Assembly: GCA_009869945.1 (NCBI GenBank)
Contig: WIXG01000007.1
Coordinates: forward strand, 186,001 to 250,000
Origin: Mesaphorura yosii
Taxonomy: Eukaryota > Arthropoda > Collembola > Poduromorpha > Tullbergiidae
Length of the DNA: 64,000 bases
Reading direction: 5' to 3'
Of this stretch, positions 34,601 through 45,154 are shown piece after piece; the first letter of the stretch is position 1; each line of letters begins with the position of its first letter. Made by a program: the position numbers and the translations under genes. A model generated the notes under the pieces. It was given only the letters and a program-made list of their open reading frames with translations, had not been told where the DNA came from and made no database searches.

Positions 34601-37100
34601 TCCAGAAATATATTTCCTTTCATTTCCATCTCTTCATCGTCATCGCCATCAGACATCGAGAACGAGCCGTTGTAAAAGTCGAGCTCACTAAAAATGAATT
34701 CACGAAAACTGCACCACATCACTGCACGCGCATTACAAAGTATTGGTGTGATAAGCAAAAAATAATAACAATCAGGTAGGTAATCTCGCACGAGGCAAAC
34801 GACAATGTAAATCAAATCTACATCGCTGAGTGCACGGGTACGAGCTAGCACCAGCAAATTCTAGCTTCGTGTATAAAATTAAGTTTTTCACTGACAGAAT
34901 ATAAATGTGTGGGAAACTTCTTCGAGAATATGCTTCAGATTCGATCAGAATTTTTGAAGTACTTTTTGGATGAATTCTATTCTCTTGTTCTAGTAGAGTC
35001 AACAGTTTTTACAGCTCCTTCGCCTCTCAATATCATCGATTAAGCTGCTGCTGGAATTTCATTCATACTTCACATCTTCATTTTGGGCTAGTCCTTTCAA
35101 ATTGGCTAATCTGAGAATTACAAGTTCGTTAGGATAAGATCGAAGATAGCGATCTAAATTTCGGCATTGATATTGTTTCTCACTTGATTCCCATATACGT
35201 GTTAGCCTGACTTTGATGGATGCTACTATTGCGTTGCATGAGACTTGCTTCACATTCTCCGAACCTAGAGCTTTGCTAAACCCGTTGTTTGATTGGAACC
35301 TGCGCCCAGCATAAATCCTGATAAGATACAATTCTGGATCCTCAATGAATCCTGCTCAACGGTTTCTGCAAAATCTGATTATAATTTTAGATTTCACTGC
35401 TCGAGCTGACGTGGAGGAATCGCGTGCATGATATTCACAATTCACACTTTGATCCTGGCTCCATTCTGTCTTGCTGCATTTTTATTCTTTCTTGCTCCTG
35501 GCTGATTTTAAAGCAGACGACAGATAGAGAACAAGTTGTCAGCAAAATTTGCGCTGGAATCAGGTATTAGGCAAGAGTTAAGCGTGATGTGATGCATGAG
35601 ATTACGTTGGTACGTTGGTAGATTTCCAGGGAAATGAGGAATTATGCGAGTCGGAACTTCAAATTCAAGAACTTCAAGGTTGTAAGACAACTGCAGTCAT
35701 GTAATTCCTTCCGAATGATAGTTGGCAATAATGAAAGGCTTGAGGGGTTTTCAGTAATTATCTTTTAGCCTGTAAGAGATCAGTTAATTAACGGACACTC
35801 GATGTCTAACGTTAAGATTGGCGTGCTTCACACTTGCAGTGGCTGGAATCGGACAATACAAATAACTCGTTGGAATTTTCTCGGCTAAATCATGAGCACA
35901 TATCATGTTACATTTCCAGCGAATCATTCATTCTGCCCTGCAGAAGCAGGAACGTGCAGGCAGTCTTATCTTGTAAATTAACATTTATAAAGAAGGGGAA
36001 AAGTTATGAAATGTGGCCACATTAATTCCGTAGCCACGTCAATCTCACAAATCATGAATACTGAATACTGGACCTTTACAACTGCCGCATCGATTATCTT
36101 TCAAGGCAACTGAAGCGAGCCGAATATAGATCAAATAATTCCAACATGCTAACTGATGGCGTGAAGAAAGGATGTCGATGACGGTGGTGAAGACAGCACT
36201 TCCAGAAGCCTGTAATGATTATACAACCTGGAGTCTGGACACACAGCGCTGGCTGACGGTTATATAATTTTTATGCAATCTAAATAATTTCCGTGTATAG
36301 ATTGTGATAAATTGAGGGTCGGGTACAAAGTTAATACTTAAGGAGAGCTTAAAGGTTAAGAGGAATAAAAGGGTGCCCGCTGTCTGGCATTTTTTCCTGC
36401 TTACATTAAGTCGCAATAATGAAATGCAAAAATGCACTCCAGTAATGCATAATCTTTGAAGGGGAATGAGAGATTCTGATGATTAGGATTCTCTGAAGTT
36501 GGTGATTGAAATCTCGTAAAAATTGGCTCGCGTCATGCTGGAATTCCAGGGGCATAATTGCGGCATATCTTATCGTGCTGCAGTCGCAGCCATTGAGGAG
36601 CTAGTGCAAGATTAACTGGTGTGCTTGCTTTCAATAAAGCTGCTGCTACTTTTGATCATGAAGGAGAATTTGGCAGGTGCCCTTCTTCAATATTTTAATA
36701 ATAATAACCCCCACTTAAACTTGACGCTTGAAATCTCGAATTAATATTAAACTTTCTTGCAACAGTTTTCCGAGTAAAAAGATAAGCGCTGAAATCGCGA
36801 CTTTGTTGATGTGTCGGTGCTCTGCAATCCTGCTCCTGATCGTCTGATGCTCGTGGCTCACTTGCAGCACGTAAGCGCACGCATGAAAGGAGTAGGTATG
36901 AAATTTTCGTTGGAAAAAGTCATGATAGTTGTTAATACATTATTCAACGACTTTCGACTACCGCTCAGGCAGGCAGCAATATCTTACCTATGATAGCTAA
37001 GCTACTTGCTGCATGCAGCCTGCCCTGCCTTACCCATCACTAAGCAATTGCCAAGATGATTCAAGTACAAGTACAATATGTCTGCAACCAACCCCATGTT
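28690..37100. other. Gene-poor 8.4-kb stretch between ROCK and the P450
   Basis: No exon chain, RNA gene or repeat family was recognised. Open frames stay below about 110 codons and none shows a domain. A T-arm-like sequence near 31458 was considered as a tRNA and rejected. The region may hold regulatory DNA for the P450 gene, whose homologues have tightly staged expression, but the sequence does not prove it. Confidence 0.5.
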
Positions 37101-37114
37101 GGAAATCTCGAGGA

Positions 37115-37120
37115 TATAAA
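37115..37120 (+). promoter_or_regulatory. TATA box of the CYP307 gene
   Basis: TATAAA 209 bases before the P450 start codon, in a GC-moderate context. This would place transcription start near 37145 and give a leader of about 180 bases. Confidence 0.5.
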
Positions 37121-37328
37121 TACGAGAGGCAATCCGGCAGATGATCACAGTTTCTTGAATGAAACAAAGCTGAGCAAATCGAAAGTTCAACTCAAGGCAA
37201 AGCAATTTGCAAGCGAATAACTACCCGCAACCTTGCACTTGCTTAACTCACTCATACGAGCGAAAAATCTGCAACAGGTTGAAAGTTATCTCCTTCGTCA
37301 AACACATTCATACAATATACTAGACAAA

Positions 37329-39515
37329 ATGTTTCTTCTATTGTCATGGGCGACCTGGATCCTCCTGATCTTTGTAGTGCTCGCACTCTACTTGATCTGG
37401 AAGGACTCCAACTCAAAGGATCAAGGTAAGCCCCTCAAGCACCTGCACCTGATTCGAGAGCTTGGGCACTGACCACATACGTTTTCTTTTCCAGATAGCA
37501 AGAAGCTTCCGCCTGGCCCCAAGCGTTGGCCAATCATCGGCTCACTGACTTACATTGGCAAATTCCAAACAATTATCGAGGCTCTTGCAGCGATCGGCGA
37601 GCAATTCGGAGAGATCGCATCAATGAAACTGGGAACACACGACGCCGTGGTCATCTCGGGGCCTGAGAACATCAGGAAGATTTTGATGTCCGACAAATTC
37701 GATTCAAGACCGAATTTCGAAAGATTCCAAATCCTGTTTGAAGGCGATCGCAACAACTCAATAGCATTTGCAGACTACAGCACCAACTTGAAGAAGAGAA
37801 GACAATACATTAGTCATCACGCTTTTGCCAAGAAGGGCTCGGCAATGTTCGAACAATTAGATCGTATTTCATGCGAGAAGATCGCCTTGATGCTCGAAGA
37901 TCTCAGCCACCTGACGTCAAAATCGACAGGTGCAGTTCAGCTTAAGCGACGCCTGCAGAGTACCAGCCTCCAGATCTTCCTCCGGTTCTTCTGCAGCCTC
38001 AATGTTGACTCCTCCAACGAAGAAGATTTCACAGCCGTCTTGGACGCATTCGACACCATCTTCACCGAAATGAACGGTCAATGCGTCGGAGACGTCCTGC
38101 CCTTCTTAATGCCATTCTGCAACAAGTACCACCTTCACAAGTACGGAGTTCCAGTCCGTGATTTCATGATGAAGCATTGCGTAGAACCAAGGCTCAAGAA
38201 GATGGAAGTAGAAGCAGCTGATTCGAGTAATAATAATTTGCCAGACGAATCGCCCAAGAAAGGAGCAAGCGACATGCTGGACGAATTCCTTTCCAACGTC
38301 GGGAAAGTTGAAGGCTTGACCCTGGAGAACGCGTTGTTTGGCGTTGAAGACATGTTGGGAGGCTCCTCCGCACTCGCCAGCCTCGTTTATCAAGGAATGC
38401 TGTTTCTAGCTCAGAACCCACAAGTCCAAGCCAAGGTCCGCGAAGAAGTCGAACAAGTTACAAATGGAGAACCAATTTCAATTGACAGACACCGCCTGCC
38501 GTACGCTGAATCCGTAATTTGGGAAGTCACACGCAAAATTGGCTCACCTATGGTGCCCCATGTCGCCAACCAAGACACCACCGTTGGAGGTGAGATATTT
38601 TTAGCCATGCGCCAGTGCCATTTTCATGCCCAAGCAAGCAAGTGAAAGTTCTCGATTGCTCAGAAATTTCTACGGTATGAGTCAACTCCACTTAATTCGG
38701 GTCGGAATTGGGTCAAATTGGTTAACATTACTCCAGTAAACTTGTGAAAGTCGGAATTTTAATGAGTTGCCCTTTGCACTCTTTTTCTAATTTGACGAAA
38801 CTTTCAGAATTTTGTAATATTGAAATTCGAGCTGCGTTAACGTGCCTGAGTCTGGCCTGAGACATACAAGGAAATGTTCGCGTATTATTTTGCGGTCGTC
38901 TCATGAATCAATTCATAAAGTCTCTTCGACTCATTCAGTGTAGCAGGCTAGGATAAGAAAAGAAAGCTAACCTACTACAGAAAATTTGCAATTTGGAACA
39001 AAGTATTGCCAGTTACACAGCCAGGACGGCAACGTGATAAATAAAATTTGACCCAGATGCTACGAAGCGATAAGAATAACAGTTATACCGAACCAGAGAA
39101 CTTTGTACTTACGCCATCATCATCGCGCAACATAAATATTTGCGGCATAATTTAATAATTTGATTTTTTCTCGCTCTTTCTAGAATACGCTTTAAAAAAG
39201 GGGACCATTCTCTTCTTCAACAACGGTGAACTTAACGAGTCTGAAAAGTATTGGACAGCACCTGAGGAATTCAACCCGGCCCGATTTTTGAAGGATGGGG
39301 CAGTGCACAAGCCAGACTTTTTCTTCCCTTATGGAGTGGGACGACGCTCATGCTTAGGGTTCAGACTCGTCATTAACGTCGGAATCCTGCTCGTGGCTAA
39401 CATGTGCAAATCCTACGAACTCGGCACAATCGAGGGCGAAGACTACTCACTGACAAAAGGCTCCCTCGCCGTTCCAGGCACAGGCTACAAATTAACGTTG
39501 ACACCGATTCATTAA
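37329..39515 (+). CDS. Cytochrome P450, CYP307 family (spook/spookier type)
   Basis: CYP307 enzymes act in the 'black box' between 7-dehydrocholesterol and ketodiol in ecdysteroid synthesis. Exons: 37329-37425, 37495-38589, 39184-39515, giving 507 residues. A signal anchor (residues 2-26) is followed by PPGP at 38-41. Blocks resembling Drosophila Spook as I recall it include SRPNFERFQILF, the G-G I-helix with no acid-threonine pair (GGSSAL at 321-326, where most P450s have A-G-x-D/E-T-T), PMVPHVANQDT and GTILFFNNGELNESEKYW. ExxR is Glu376/Arg379. The heme ligand is Cys454 in YGVGRRSCLG; the usual Phe seven residues before Cys is Tyr447. The start is the first in-frame ATG, directly before the anchor. 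The second intron is 594 bp, long for this window. Whether it is spook, spookier or spookiest needs a tree. Confidence 0.88.
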
Positions 39516-39806
39516 GCAGCCCAGCTTGGATTGACTGAACTTCACAGCTCCTCCACAAAGTATTACGTACTTTTATTTTTACAGCCTGAAAACCTCGAGT
39601 ATTCTATATCTCTTCAATCACTAGACCGGGACTGACATTTTATATGTTGTACATAATTTATTAATCACGCCGTTTATCGCGACACGAGAGGTTTATTAAG
39701 TTATTACGAGAAATAAGACGCTGTACATTGATATTTGATATTCAAATACTGTCTGTAGAACATTTTTGTTTTAAAAAATGTATTCTCAGATATTTTCTCA
39801 CAAAAT

Positions 39807-39812
39807 AATAAA
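39807..39812 (+). terminator. Polyadenylation signal of the CYP307 gene
   Basis: AATAAA about 290 bases past the P450 stop. Confidence 0.5.
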
Positions 39813-39814
39813 TA

Positions 39815-41199
39815 TGCATTACTTTATATCTTACTCTTGATGAAATTGATCCACTGTGCTGATTGTGCCATTTCCTCATTGCATTCTCCGAAGTCTGAAT
39901 GTTTCAAGGCAAGTGTGTTGGATTTTTCTCGAATTCCCTCTACGCTTAAAAGAAAAGGGTTCATAGTCACTTTTATGCATTTGTGGCTTGAGACCTGCTT
40001 GCATTCACCTAATTAATTAGAAGGCAATAGAAATAGGAATAAAAGAAGCAATTATTCTGTTTCTGCTTGCGATTTTAAAATCATGACTAAAATTCAATTC
40101 AAAACGCTGCGCTGATATTATCAACTAAAGTCTCAAGGCTTTTATTCATGAGCCGTAATAGGAAGTTGGCATGTACGTCATACTTCACCATTTCAGTTTT
40201 GCATTAGGCTATCAAAAATTAGGAGGCACTTACGCAACAAGGGGTTTCATGATGCTGTGATGGCAGTAAATAATCTAACCATGTCTCCTCTACTTTCGAC
40301 AGTAACATCAGCATCAAGACATTCTTATCAAATACGAACTAGCTGTTGAGTATCTACACTCACAACTCATGTGGTCGTGGGCATATGGCCAACTTCTGGT
40401 AGCCACGGGCCACGGCATTGCTGATACAACTGCAAGGTCGAATAGAAGGAAGGTTCGGAACTGACCCTAGTGGTGGCCAGTCCAGCGGGAGGGTGTGAAG
40501 GCAGTTACGAGGCTAAAGTCCAAAATGAAAGCAAATGTTCCCTGGCTGCGCCGAATTAATTACCATACAATATTGAGCATATTGCATGAGTAGATACTTC
40601 AAATCTTTTCTGAGATGGTGACAATTGCGAAAAATACTTTCCAGCCTCCAAGCATTTGGCTGTGGAACAGATGGGTCGAAGAGGTTTCACTTGCGTCACT
40701 AGACTTCCAGCGAAATACACTGCGAAGCGAGCATATGATTAAAATATACATAAGATTCCTGGAGGATATCCAAGTCAAGAAAATCCAGGCACAAACGGAA
40801 TGAATTTGTGGGTGCTGAATGCACGCCAAATTATTTGCATTTGCTTCCATCCGACGCTCAATACTGTTGCTTTGCACTCAAAACTTAGTTAAGTAAAAAA
40901 TTGATTGTGAATCCCGAAACATCCAGGCAATAGCCCTGCATCGAACTGGTAGAACATAGTGTTCGCTAAATACCTTACAATATGATATCGTTTTGCTGAT
41001 AAGATGCTTACAAAAACACTTGAAGCACTCTATATTTCTGATGTGCTGACAGCATACCAAGAGGACAGGTTTGTACGAATACTAAATCACGGAGACTATA
41101 AGCCAGGTGCTAGACCTTGCCACAAAATTCTACAGCTCGCTGGCGTTGTAAGCGTTACATATTTCAATTCGCGTCCAGTTGTCCGGTTCGATAATTAAG
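39815..41199. other. Spacer between the P450 and the NPC2-like array
   Basis: No gene is supported. A TATAAG sequence at about 41098-41103 may serve the first NPC2-like gene, whose ATG is at 41200. A GC-richer patch near 40380-40520 has no recognisable identity. Confidence 0.4.
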
Positions 41200-41879
41200 A
41201 TGCACAAGATTTGCATTGTCACGCTGTTCTTTTTCGCTGCCTGTGGAGCAATCCAAATTGTTCCTGCAGTGAAAAGCCGGGCAGCCAATCCACTTGGAGT
41301 TGTCGATGGGGTAATTCAGTGCGGTAGGTCGTAGTCGCAGACGAAAGGTCAAGTTGTTGCATTTCGTTAATGTCAAATCATTCGCAGGATCTGCTGGAAG
41401 GATTGTTCAAATTCGCATTACTGATTGCACCAGCGTACCATGCCGAGTCGTCGTCGGTGAAACGTACACAACGGAAGTGGACTTTATCCCCAGTAAGCAC
41501 CATTGTCCCAAATAATTCACATAGGAATGTCCAGGCGTTCATCTGGGTCCATCTTGTGTAGGTGCAATTCACACTGGTCTTCATCTGAAGGCGGCGCTCA
41601 TTCATCAGGGTAATTCGACCATCATAATTGACGTCGACGTTCCGAACAGTCCGGTAGCGCCCGGAAATACATACACTTTTACAATGCCGTTCGGTGTGAC
41701 TGGAGTTTTCACAGGCGTAAGTTAATTCTTTTTCCCTTTGAAATGGTGGTAAGTTGTCAAAAGTCTTTAACTTTTTTATATTTCAATTTTATCTGCAGTT
41801 TGGAGATCTCAGATTTGAGATCAGTGGTGGAAACATTGTCGAAGTATGTGGAATCGCTGGAATTAATGTTGCCGCATAA
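41200..41879 (+). CDS. NPC2-like secreted ML-domain protein, array member 1
   Basis: Small secreted proteins with the ML (MD-2-related lipid-recognition) fold bind sterols or other lipids. Arthropods carry expanded sets, some used in chemosensation or immunity. Exons: 41200-41323, 41388-41492, 41562-41716, 41799-41879, giving 154 residues. A signal peptide is followed by AVKSRAANPLG, then the first mature Cys (IQC). Next come TDCTSVPC, the strand TTEVDFIP and the terminal EVCGIAGINV, the typical ML order. Only four cysteines remain in the mature part, so one of the three NPC2 disulphides is absent. It is the most divergent copy of the three and alone has a third intron, before FGDLRFEI. AATAAA lies at 41987-41992. 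Confidence 0.83.
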
Positions 41880-41986
41880 TTTTACAATGGTGACGTGCAC
41901 GTGGGGGGATTATCAAACAATCGGACCAAACAAATGCATATCTGATTCATCAAATCTTCGGATTTGCAACAACCTACAGTTTGTTT

Positions 41987-41992
41987 AATAAA
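41987..41992 (+). terminator. Polyadenylation signal, NPC2-like 1
   Basis: AATAAA about 110 bases past the stop codon. Confidence 0.55.
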
Positions 41993-41999
41993 ACCGAAA

Positions 42000-42718
42000 A
42001 CTACCGTCTTAGCTTAAGCATTAATCCTCATTTCGCATACTCAACGTCAAAGGTGCATTACGGAAAGCATTGTACTACTCTTGCTGTGACTTCGGCTAAC
42101 CGTAAAGTCCTGGAAAATCCCGATGTACGTGTTCCATTGGTGGCATTGAATGTGTAATTGACAACTGACAAGTCGTGATTACATTAGACTTCTGCAAATG
42201 CGCACAAATCGTGGAAACCATACCATACAGTAAGTGCCATTGCAGTTTCAAGGACATCTCATGTGGACAGTTGATTTATTATGGCCTGATTGCAGTGAAC
42301 AGTGTGCAGCGGAGGAATTTTCCGTGCCATAAGTCCCATTTCGCAAAGACTCGGGCTCAAACCGGTGAAGTTAAGTGCATAGCAGCTCCCAGCACGCTGA
42401 ATGCTTACTTTGCCCTTGTTATTACCCGAGGAGTCACAAAGGACTGTACTGCATGATTTATCTTGGCTTAATCCCGAGAATCGCTTCATGTTTCATATGG
42501 CCAGAGTTCGCAACAACATTTACTATTACTCTTTCCTGCACTTGAAAAATCACTAAATCACCGTCACAAACCTGGTGGAATTCTCGCACGTAATTCTGAT
42601 ATTGACGATGAAGGATTTGTAAGTTTTAAATTTGACAAGAGGGTAATAAATTATCAGCACTTATGGCCGGTGGACAGTTGAGCTGATCATTATGAGCGCG
42701 TCAATAACGAGCAGAACA
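42000..42718. other. Spacer between NPC2-like genes 1 and 2
   Basis: No gene or decayed NPC2 copy was recognised. A 93-codon open frame at 42175-42456 lacks a signal peptide and any ML motif. Confidence 0.4.
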
Positions 42719-42723
42719 CTTGA

Positions 42724-42730
42724 TATAAAA
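42724..42730 (+). promoter_or_regulatory. TATA box of NPC2-like gene 2
   Basis: TATAAAA, followed about 30 bases later by an initiator-like CTCAGC (42752-42757). The leader would be about 65 bases to the ATG at 42819. The spacing is canonical for arthropod core promoters. Confidence 0.65.
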
Positions 42731-42818
42731 TGTCAAATCCTAGCTCTGAGCCTCAGCACTTGCTGCCTTCGACTTTCCTGATACGCGCGATCATCACACA
42801 ATTTCATCCACAATCAAA

Positions 42819-43451
42819 ATGATCAATTACGTTATTGTTGCGCTGTGCTTTTTGGCTGTCATCGAAGCTGGATCCATTGTTCCAGTCAAAGTGAGCCGCA
42901 GAGCAAACCCATTCGGGCCGGTTGAAGGAATTGTCCCATGTGGTAAGAACAGCTAGGAATTATGAAAAATCGGGAGGATGCACGTTCAGTTAATGGAATC
43001 CGCATCTGACTGAATCCTAGGATCTGCGGGTGTCATTACTCAAGTGCGAGTTGATGATTGCGTTCGCGTTCCATGCCAATTGGTCGTCAGTCGTACGTAC
43101 GCCCTTGAGATTGATTTCCGTCCCAGTAAGTATTAACAGCTCTATTTCAGTGTTATGTCTTCGTCAAGTAAAAACTGCATGTCTAACTCATGAATTTGGG
43201 CAATAGGTGCTAGCCACCCCGGTCTTGACCTGAAGGTCACATTGATTCACGACGGAGAGTCATACCACATTATTGACGGAGCTGTTCCAGGCAGCGCAGT
43301 CGAGGCTGGAAATTCTTACACTCTCAACTACCCAATCTTAGTTGAAGGCTTTATCCAAGGACCAAGTGATCTCCGCGTTGAAGTTTCCGGACAAGTTAAC
43401 CAAATTATCGAACTCTGTGGAATTGCCGGCATCTATGTCGTTCCTGCATAA
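42819..43451 (+). CDS. NPC2-like secreted ML-domain protein, array member 2
   Basis: Exons: 42819-42942, 43021-43125, 43207-43451, all in frame, 157 residues. A signal peptide (to about residue 17, IEAGS) precedes KVSRRANPFGPVEGIVPC, nearly identical to member 3. Then come DDCVRVPC, ALEIDFRPS, a lipid-pocket strand region and IELCGIAGIYV. Four mature cysteines remain. The loop that in NPC2 holds the extra C-P pair reads VPGSAVEAGNSY, without cysteine. The first two exon junctions fall at the same codons as in members 1 and 3, which shows tandem duplication. The TATA box at 42724 and AATAAA at 43509 make a compact gene of under 0.8 kb. The ligand is unknown. Confidence 0.87.
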
Positions 43452-43508
43452 AGTCATGATTCGCAAAAATTTAATTCTAAAGTACTTTGATCTAAAGTAC
43501 TAAAGCTC

Positions 43509-43514
43509 AATAAA
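43509..43514 (+). terminator. Polyadenylation signal, NPC2-like 2
   Basis: AATAAA 58 bases past the stop codon. Confidence 0.6.
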
Positions 43515-43519
43515 AACAC

Positions 43520-44310
43520 TTCGATTAAAACATGTCCGACTCCTTTATTTTCGTTCTAGTGAACTCGTGTTTGACCCAAAAATTAAATACAAGTATGTGA
43601 CGTTGATGAAAAAAGGTTTTTGCATAGTAATGTCCACGACAAATTGTTTCAGGAACAAATGTTCCACAACAAATTATATTTCAGAAAATTGTTCCAGCGA
43701 AAATTGCATTAATCTGTATACGAGGTTGAATCTTATCATGAGCACATTACATTTTTCTTAAACCACGAACCAAATATGAAATTAAGTCGTTGCACTGTGG
43801 TAATTTTATGGCACTTATAATTTGTCTCAAATTGTCTCCAGCCAAGTAAGGAGAACGAATCAGGGATTCTTTGGGCTTTAGTATTGGCTTCGGTGTACTT
43901 CGGTCAAGTATTTTAAGTGTTCAGAAATGAGCAAAAATCCGTGAGCCATGTCGGACAAAGAATGCAATCAGGCCGCATTTGCAGCCGAACTTTGTAATTT
44001 CGGATTTTCTTCACAGCCTTGATCATGAAGTGGTCTCACGCAACACGCACGAGTCCAGGTCCAGTTTCCAATTTATGAACTTGGACTATGAACGCTTGTA
44101 TTATTAAGTGCATCATCCACTAGATACACTTCAAATAGATTGCGATTTCAACCTTCCCATGCACCTTGTGCAAAGGACAAGAGGGCACGGCTTGTATATG
44201 TATGATATGCATAAAATTGAGTTAAAAATAAAATCACAACCATTTAAAACTGGAACTTGTACTTCTTTGACACATTGACGTCTGCCAGGGGAGCAAAATT
44301 GCTGGTACAT
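43520..44310. other. Spacer between NPC2-like genes 2 and 3
   Basis: Non-coding as far as I can see. Around 43625-43700 there is a short series of near-repeated segments built on ACAAATTGTTTC / ACAAATGTTCCA / ACAAATTATATT / GAAAATTGTTCC, a small local degenerate repeat. Confidence 0.4.
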
Positions 44311-44314
44311 TTCA

Positions 44315-44320
44315 TATAAA
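44315..44320 (+). promoter_or_regulatory. TATA box of NPC2-like gene 3
   Basis: TATAAA with an initiator TCAGT at 44346-44350, 31 bases downstream. The ATG follows at 44418. The architecture is the same as in gene 2. Confidence 0.65.
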
Positions 44321-44417
44321 ACAGGAGTGGGCAATCTCAGCTTCATCAGTTGACTGCCTCGCTAAATCTGACCACCACACTTCTTCCACGCTTGACAATT
44401 TTCTACAACCAATCAAC

Positions 44418-45033
44418 ATGATCAAGTACATTGTTGCTGCTCTCTGCCTGCTGGCCGTGGCTGAAGCTGGAGTTATCGCTCCTGCTAAAGTGAGCCGCAG
44501 AGCCAATCCGTTCGGACCGGTCGAAGGAATCATTCCCTGTCGTAAGTTTGTCTCACACCTTGTCGCATGATCATATATTTTTTAATCTCCGTCTTTTTTA
44601 TTTAGCGGCAGTAGGCGAAACACGCGAAGTTCGAGTCCCTGGTTGTGTACGTACTCCATGTGAATTACAAACTGGTCAAACCTATGAAGTAGAAATTGAC
44701 TTCGTTCCGAGTAAGTTCCTAAAGAAAGCGTTAAATCAAATTCGGAACTAAATCAGACGGACCAGGAACATTCACACTTTTCTTATTGCAGGCGCCACCC
44801 ATGCAAGAGGGCTCAATCTGAAGGTCATCATAATCAACGAAGGAACTCCATACGAAATCATTAATGGGCAAGTGCCTGGCAGCGAAGTCGAAGCTGGTGG
44901 CCTTTACACATTAGTGTACCCAGTCACAGTTGAGGGCTTTTTTCACGGATTAAGTGACTTGAGAATTGAAGTCTCCGGTGTAGTGAGTCCTGTGGTTGAA
45001 CTTTGTGGGATTGCAGGCATTAATGTTATTTAA
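44418..45033 (+). CDS. NPC2-like secreted ML-domain protein, array member 3
   Basis: Exons: 44418-44541, 44606-44710, 44792-45033, giving 156 residues. The signal peptide (MIKYIVAALCLLAVAEAG) is followed by KVSRRANPFGPVEGIIPC, then PGCVRTPC, YEVEIDFVPS and VELCGIAGINV. Exon lengths 124 and 105 for the first two exons equal those of members 1 and 2 exactly. Four mature cysteines remain, again lacking the NPC2 loop pair. The segment EGTPYEIINGQVPGSEVEAG corresponds to the same position in member 2. The gene ends only 121 bases from the stop codon of the convergent NRF-6-type gene. It is probably a lipid carrier in an extracellular fluid, with ligand and tissue unknown. Confidence 0.87.
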
Positions 45034-45065
45034 AGAGTTCACCATGTTTACGGCCTTAAACTGCA

Positions 45066-45071
45066 AATAAA
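45066..45071 (+). terminator. Polyadenylation signal, NPC2-like 3
   Basis: AATAAA 33 bases past the stop codon. Confidence 0.6.
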
Positions 45072-45115
45072 AATCGATTCAAGCCCTAGCCGTGCAATCT
45101 TGCGTCCGTGCTAAG

Positions 45116-45121
45116 TTTATT
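45116..45121 (-). terminator. Polyadenylation signal of NRF-6-like gene A
   Basis: AATAAA on the minus strand (TTTATT on plus), 34 bases past the minus-strand stop at 45155. It faces the signal of NPC2-like gene 3 at 45066. Confidence 0.5.
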
Positions 45122-45154
45122 TCGCCATCTTGTACACAATTGTGAACACCAAAT

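Noticed and set aside
42175-42456. 93-codon frame between NPC2-like genes, possible decayed copy
   Set aside because: It has no ML motifs, signal peptide or matching exon borders.
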